NCBI GenBank assembly: GCA_900893395.1
Contig: CAAHFI010779889.1
Location: 1-40,384, forward strand
Source: Euglena gracilis
Taxonomy: Eukaryota; Euglenozoa; Euglenophyceae; Euglenales; Euglenaceae
DNA length: 40,384 nucleotides
Direction of reading: 5' to 3'
The notes under the pieces were generated by a model. It was not told the DNA's origin and did no database searches. It saw only the letters and a program-made list of their open reading frames with translations. The position numbers and the translations under genes were made by a program. Positions within the stretch are counted from its first letter, which is position 1. The number at the start of each line of letters is the position of its first letter. Shown piece after piece: positions 36,484 to 40,384 of this stretch.

Positions 36484-39400
36484 AATTTTGATGGTGGAAT
36501 AGAAATTTTGGTGGTGGAGTGATATTTTTTGATGGTGGTATGGAAATTTTTGATGGTGGAATAGGATTTTTTGGTGGTGGAGTGGTCGGGGGTCCGGGGG
36601 TGGTATTTTTTGGTGGTGGCATGGATAATTTTGATGGTGGAATAGAAATTTTTGGTGGTGGAGTGATATTTTTTGATGGTGGTATGGAAATTTTTGATGG
36701 TGGAATAGGATTTTTTGGTGGTGGAGTGGTCGGGGGGTCCGGGGGGTGGTATTTTTTGGTGGTGGCATGGATAATTTTGATGGTGGAATAGAAATTTTTG
36801 GTGGTGGAGTGATATTTTTGATGGTGGTATGGAAATTTTTGATGGTGGAATAGGATTTTTGGTGGTGGAGTGGTCGGGGGTCCGGGGGGTGGTATTTTTT
36901 GGTGGTGGCATGGATAATTTTGATGGTGGAATAGAAATTTTTGGTGGTGGAGTGATATTTTTTGATGGTGGTATGGAAATTTTTGATGGTGGAATAGGAT
37001 TTTTTGGTGGTGGAGTGGTCGGGGGGTCCGGGGGGTGGTATTTTTGGTGGTGGCATGGATAATTTTGATGGTGGAATAGAAATTTTTGGTGGTGGAGTGA
37101 TATTTTTTGATGGTGGTATGGAAATTTTGATGGTGGAATAGGATTTTTGGTGGTGGAGTGGTCGGGGGGTCCGGGGTGGTATTTTTGGTGGTGGCATGGA
37201 TAATTTTGATGGTGGAATAGAAATTTTTGGTGGTGGAGTGATATTTTTTGATGGTGGTATGGAAATTTTGATGGTGGAATAGGATTTTTTGGTGGTGGAG
37301 TGGTCGGGGGGTCCGGGGGGTGGTATTTTTGGTGGTGGCATGGATAATTTTGATGGTGGAATAGAAATTTTTGGTGGTGGAGTGATATTTTTTGATGGTG
37401 TATGGAAATTTTTGATGGTGGAATAGGATTTTTTGGTGGTGGAGTGGTCGGGGGTCCGGGGTGGGGTGTATTTTTTTGGTGGTGGCATGGATAATTTGAT
37501 GGTGGAATAGAAATTTTTGTGTGGTGGTGGAGTGATATTTTGATGGTGGTATGGAAATTTTTGATGGTGGAATAGGATTTTTTGGTGGTGGAGTGGTCGG
37601 GGGTCCGGGGGTGGTATTTTTTGTGTGGTGGCATGGATAATTTTGATGGTGGAATAGAATTTTTGGTGGTGGAGTGATATTTTTTGATGGTGGTATGGAA
37701 ATTTTTGATGGTGGTGGAATAGGATTTTTTGGTGGTGGAGTGGTCGGGGGGTCCGGGGGGTGGTATTTTTGGTGGTGGCATGGATAATTTTGATGGTGGA
37801 ATAGAAATTTTTGGTGGTGGAGTGATATTTTTTGATGGTGGTATGGAAATTTTTGATGGTGGAATAGGATTTTTTGGGGTGGAGTGGTCGGGGGGTCCGG
37901 GGGTGGTATTTTTTGGTGGTGGCATGGATAATTTTGATGGTGGAATAGAAATTTTGGTGGTGGAGTGATATTTTTGATGGTGGTATGGAAATTTTTGATG
38001 GTGGAATAGGATTTTTTGGTGGTGGAGTGGTCGGGGGTCCCGGGGGTGGTATTTTTTGGTGGTGGCATGGATAATTTTGATGGTGGAATAGAATTTTTGG
38101 TGGTGGAGTGATATTTTTTGATGGTGGTATGGAAATTTTTGATGGTGGAATAGGATTTTTTGTGGTGGAGTGGTCGGGGGGTCCGGGGGTGGTATTTTTT
38201 GTGTGGTGGCATGGATAATTTTGATGGTGGATAGAAATTTTTGGTGGTGGAGTGATATTTTGATGGTGGTATGGAAATTTTTGATGGTGGAATAGGATTT
38301 TTTGGTGGTGGAGTGTCGGGGGTCCGGGGGGTGTGGTATTTTTTGGTGGTGGCATGGATAATTTTGATGGTGGAATAGAAATTTTGGTGGTGGAGTGATA
38401 TTTTTTGATGGTGGTTATGGAAATTTTTGATGGTGGAATAGGATTTTTTGGTGGTGGAGTGGTCGGGGGGTCCGGGCGGTGGTATTTTTGGTGGTGGCAG
38501 GATAATTTTGATGGTGGAATAGAAATTTTTGGTGGTGGAGTGATATTTTTATGGTGGTATGGAATTTTTGATGGGAATAGGATTTTTTGGTGGTGGAGTG
38601 GTCGGGGGTCCGGGGGGTGGTATTTTTGGTGGTGGATGGATTAATTTTGATGGTGGAATAGAAATTTTTGGTGGTGGAGTGATATTTTTTGATGGTGGAT
38701 ATGGAAATTTTTGATGGTGGAATAGGATTTTTGTGGTGGAGTGTCGGGGGGTCCGGGGGGTGTATTTTTTGGTGGTGGCATGGATAATTTTGATGGTGGA
38801 ATAGAAAATTTTGGTGGTTGGAGTGATATTTTTTGATGGTGGTATGCGAAATTTTTTGATGGTAATAGGATTTTTTGGTGGTGGAGTGGCGGGGGTCCGG
38901 GGGTGGTATTTTTGGTGGTGGCATGGATAATTTTGATGGTGGAATAGAAATTTTTGGTGGTGGAGTGATATTTTTTGATGGTGGTATGGAAATTTTGATG
39001 GTGGAATAGGATTTTTTGGTGGTGGTCGGGGGGTCCGGGGGGTGGTATTTTTTGGTGGTGGCATGGATAATTTTGATGGTGGAATAGAAATTTTTGGTGG
39101 TGGAGTGATATTTTTTGATGGTGGTATGGAAATTTTTGATGGTGGAATAGGATTTTTTGGTGGAGTGGTCGGGGGGTCCGGGGGGTGGTATTTTTTTGGT
39201 GGGCATGGATAATTTGATGGTGGAATAGAAATTTTTGGTGGTGGAGTGATATTTTTTGATGGTGGTATGGAAATTTTTGATGGTGGAATAGGATTTTTGG
39301 TGGTGGAGTGGTCGGGGGTCCGGGGGTGGTATTTTTGGTGGTGGCATGGATAATTTTGATGGTGGAATAGAAATTTTTGGTGGTGGAGTGATATTTTTTG

Positions 39401-40384
39401 ATGGTGGTATGGAAATTTTGATGGTGGAATAGGATTTTTTGGTGGTGGTGGTCGGGGTCCGGGGGGTGGTATTTTTTGGTGGTGGCATGGATAATTTTGA
39501 TGGTGGATAGAAATTTTTGGTGGAGTGATATTTTTTGATGGTGGTATGGAAATTTTTGATGGTGGAATAGGATTTTTTGGTGGTGGAGTGGTCGGGGTCC
39601 GGGGGTATTTTTTGGTGGTGGCATGGATAATTTTGATGGTGAATAGAAATTTTGGTGGTGGAGTGATATTTTGATGTGGTATGGAAATTTTTGATGGTGG
39701 AATAGGATTTTTTGGTGGTGGAGTGGTCGGGGGTCCGGGGGTGTATTTTTTGGTGGTGGCATGGATAATTTTGATGGTGGAATAGAAATTTTTGGTGGTG
39801 GAGTGATATTTTTTGATGGTGTATGGAAATTTTTGAATGGTGGAATAGGATTTTTGGTGGTGGAGTGGTCGGGGGTCAGGGTGGTATTTTTTGGTGGTGG
39901 CATGGATAATTTTGATGGTGAATAGAAATTTTGTGGTGAGTGATATTTTTTGATGGTGTATGGAAATTTTTGATGGTGGATAAGGATTTTTGGTGGTGGA
40001 TGGTCGGGGGGTCGGGTGGTATTTTGGTGGTGGCATGGATATTTTGATGGTGGAATAGAAATTTTTGGTGGTGGAGTGATATTTTTGATGGGTATGGAAA
40101 TTTTTGATGGTGGAATAGGATTTTTGGTGGTGGAGTGTCGGGGTCCGGGGGGATGGTATTTTTGGTGGCATGGATAATTTGAGGTGAATAGAAATTTTTG
40201 GTGGAGTGATATTTTTTGATGTGGATGGAATTTTGATGGAATAGGATTTTTTGGTGGTGGAGTGGTCGGGGTCCGGGTGGTATTTTTTGGTGGTGGCATG
40301 GATAATTTTGATGGTGGAATAGAAATTTTGGTGTGGAGTGATATTTTTTGATGGTGTATGGAAATTTTTGATGTGGAATAGGAT
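36484..40384 (+). repeat. Right end of the array, irregular monomers with losses and gains
   Basis: From the shortened T-run at about 36,508 onward, indels accumulate toward the window end. Unlike the left end, gains also occur: an extra GGT in block 4 near 37,705, an extra C in the GC box near 38,041, extra bases near 38,414 and 38,846, and GTGTGG in place of GGTGG near 37,623 and 38,201. A few apparent substitutions occur, such as the C in the G-run near 38,477. The window stops inside block 4/5 of a monomer. Confidence 0.8.

Larger units (their letters stand above)
1..40384 (+). repeat. G/T-rich satellite array, 144-146 bp monomer, about 280 head-to-tail copies
   Basis: The same monomer recurs from the first to the last base with a spacing of 144, 145 or 146 bp, always in the same orientation. 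The window starts and ends inside a monomer, so neither array boundary is present. By my count the 144-bp form holds 57 G, 57 T, 26 A and 4 C on the + strand, an extreme G-over-C skew. I saw no inversion, inserted mobile element or unique spacer. Long pure arrays like this are typical of eukaryotic satellite DNA. I do not recognise the family and see no CENP-B-box-like motif, so a centromeric role is neither supported nor excluded. The stated strand is simply the one on which the monomer reads G/T-rich. Confidence 0.97.

Noticed and set aside
2031-37925. Second minus-strand open frame of about 11,964 codons
   Set aside because: It has the same cause as the other frame and covers the same satellite in a different frame. 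It ends at a TTA created by an irregular unit at 2031-2033.
563-38212. Minus-strand open frame of about 12,549 codons resembling a giant proline-rich or extensin-like protein
   Set aside because: All three minus frames are equally open because the monomer lacks the reverse-complement stop triplets. The frame rotates at every 145- or 146-bp unit, giving three unrelated peptide patterns, and the ends fall where irregular units happen to create a stop.
1-40384. CRISPR array
   Set aside because: There are no unique spacers between repeats; the whole 144-146 bp unit repeats, and no cas-like gene is present.
1-40384. Telomeric or simple GGT-type microsatellite
   Set aside because: There is no short uniform motif such as TTAGGG or TTTAGGG. 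The GGTGGTGG stretches are embedded in a defined six-block monomer.
1-40384. Tandem rRNA/5S gene array or internal repeats of a transposon
   Set aside because: There is no rRNA-like sequence, no Pol III box pattern, no terminal inverted or long terminal repeats and no transposase or reverse-transcriptase-like frame.

Overview
The whole 40,384-base window is one head-to-tail tandem array of a G/T-rich repeat, about 280 copies of a 144-146 bp monomer. All copies lie in the same orientation. I found no unique flanking DNA, no transposon, no RNA gene and no credible protein-coding gene. A long, nearly pure satellite array of this kind points to a eukaryotic nuclear genome (heterochromatin, for example centromeric, pericentromeric, subtelomeric or sex-chromosome linked). 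I do not recognise the monomer and cannot name the organism.

The monomer has a clear internal architecture. In the reference copy 7199-7342 it is built from six related blocks of 21, 20, 22, 20, 39 and 22 bp, each starting with a T-tract followed by GRTGGTGG. Blocks 1-3 pair with blocks 4-6 in order, so the unit is a diverged dimer of a ~63-bp trimer of a ~21-bp ancestor. Block 5 carries an extra ~19-bp GC-rich box that holds three of the four C residues and both CpGs of the unit. By my count the 144-bp unit has 57 G, 57 T, 26 A and 4 C on the + strand.

Unit length is set almost entirely by two short G-runs in the GC box, each 5 or 6 G long. This gives four classes: 5+5 (144 bp), 6+5 (145 bp), 5+6 (145 bp) and 6+6 (146 bp). 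They are mixed along the array in near-random order, with no higher-order repeat that I can see.

Layout: 1-13,117 is the left part, heavily irregular in the first ~2.2 kb and then progressively cleaner. 13,118-36,483 is a core of about 161 units in which I saw no base substitution, only G-run length changes and two units that lost a T. 36,484-40,384 is an irregular right part. The irregularities at both ends are overwhelmingly small indels in T-runs, G-runs and GGT repeats. This looks more like weakly corrected long-read sequence at contig ends than like old mutational decay, although real edge divergence is not excluded.

The very long open frames on the minus strand (over 12,000 codons) follow from the monomer having no TTA, CTA or TCA on the + strand. 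They should not be annotated as genes. The points most worth checking are the dimer-of-trimers origin, the independent G-run lengths, the phased T-tracts in a near-nucleosome-length unit, the one-strand G4/R-loop potential, and the indel gradient at the ends.
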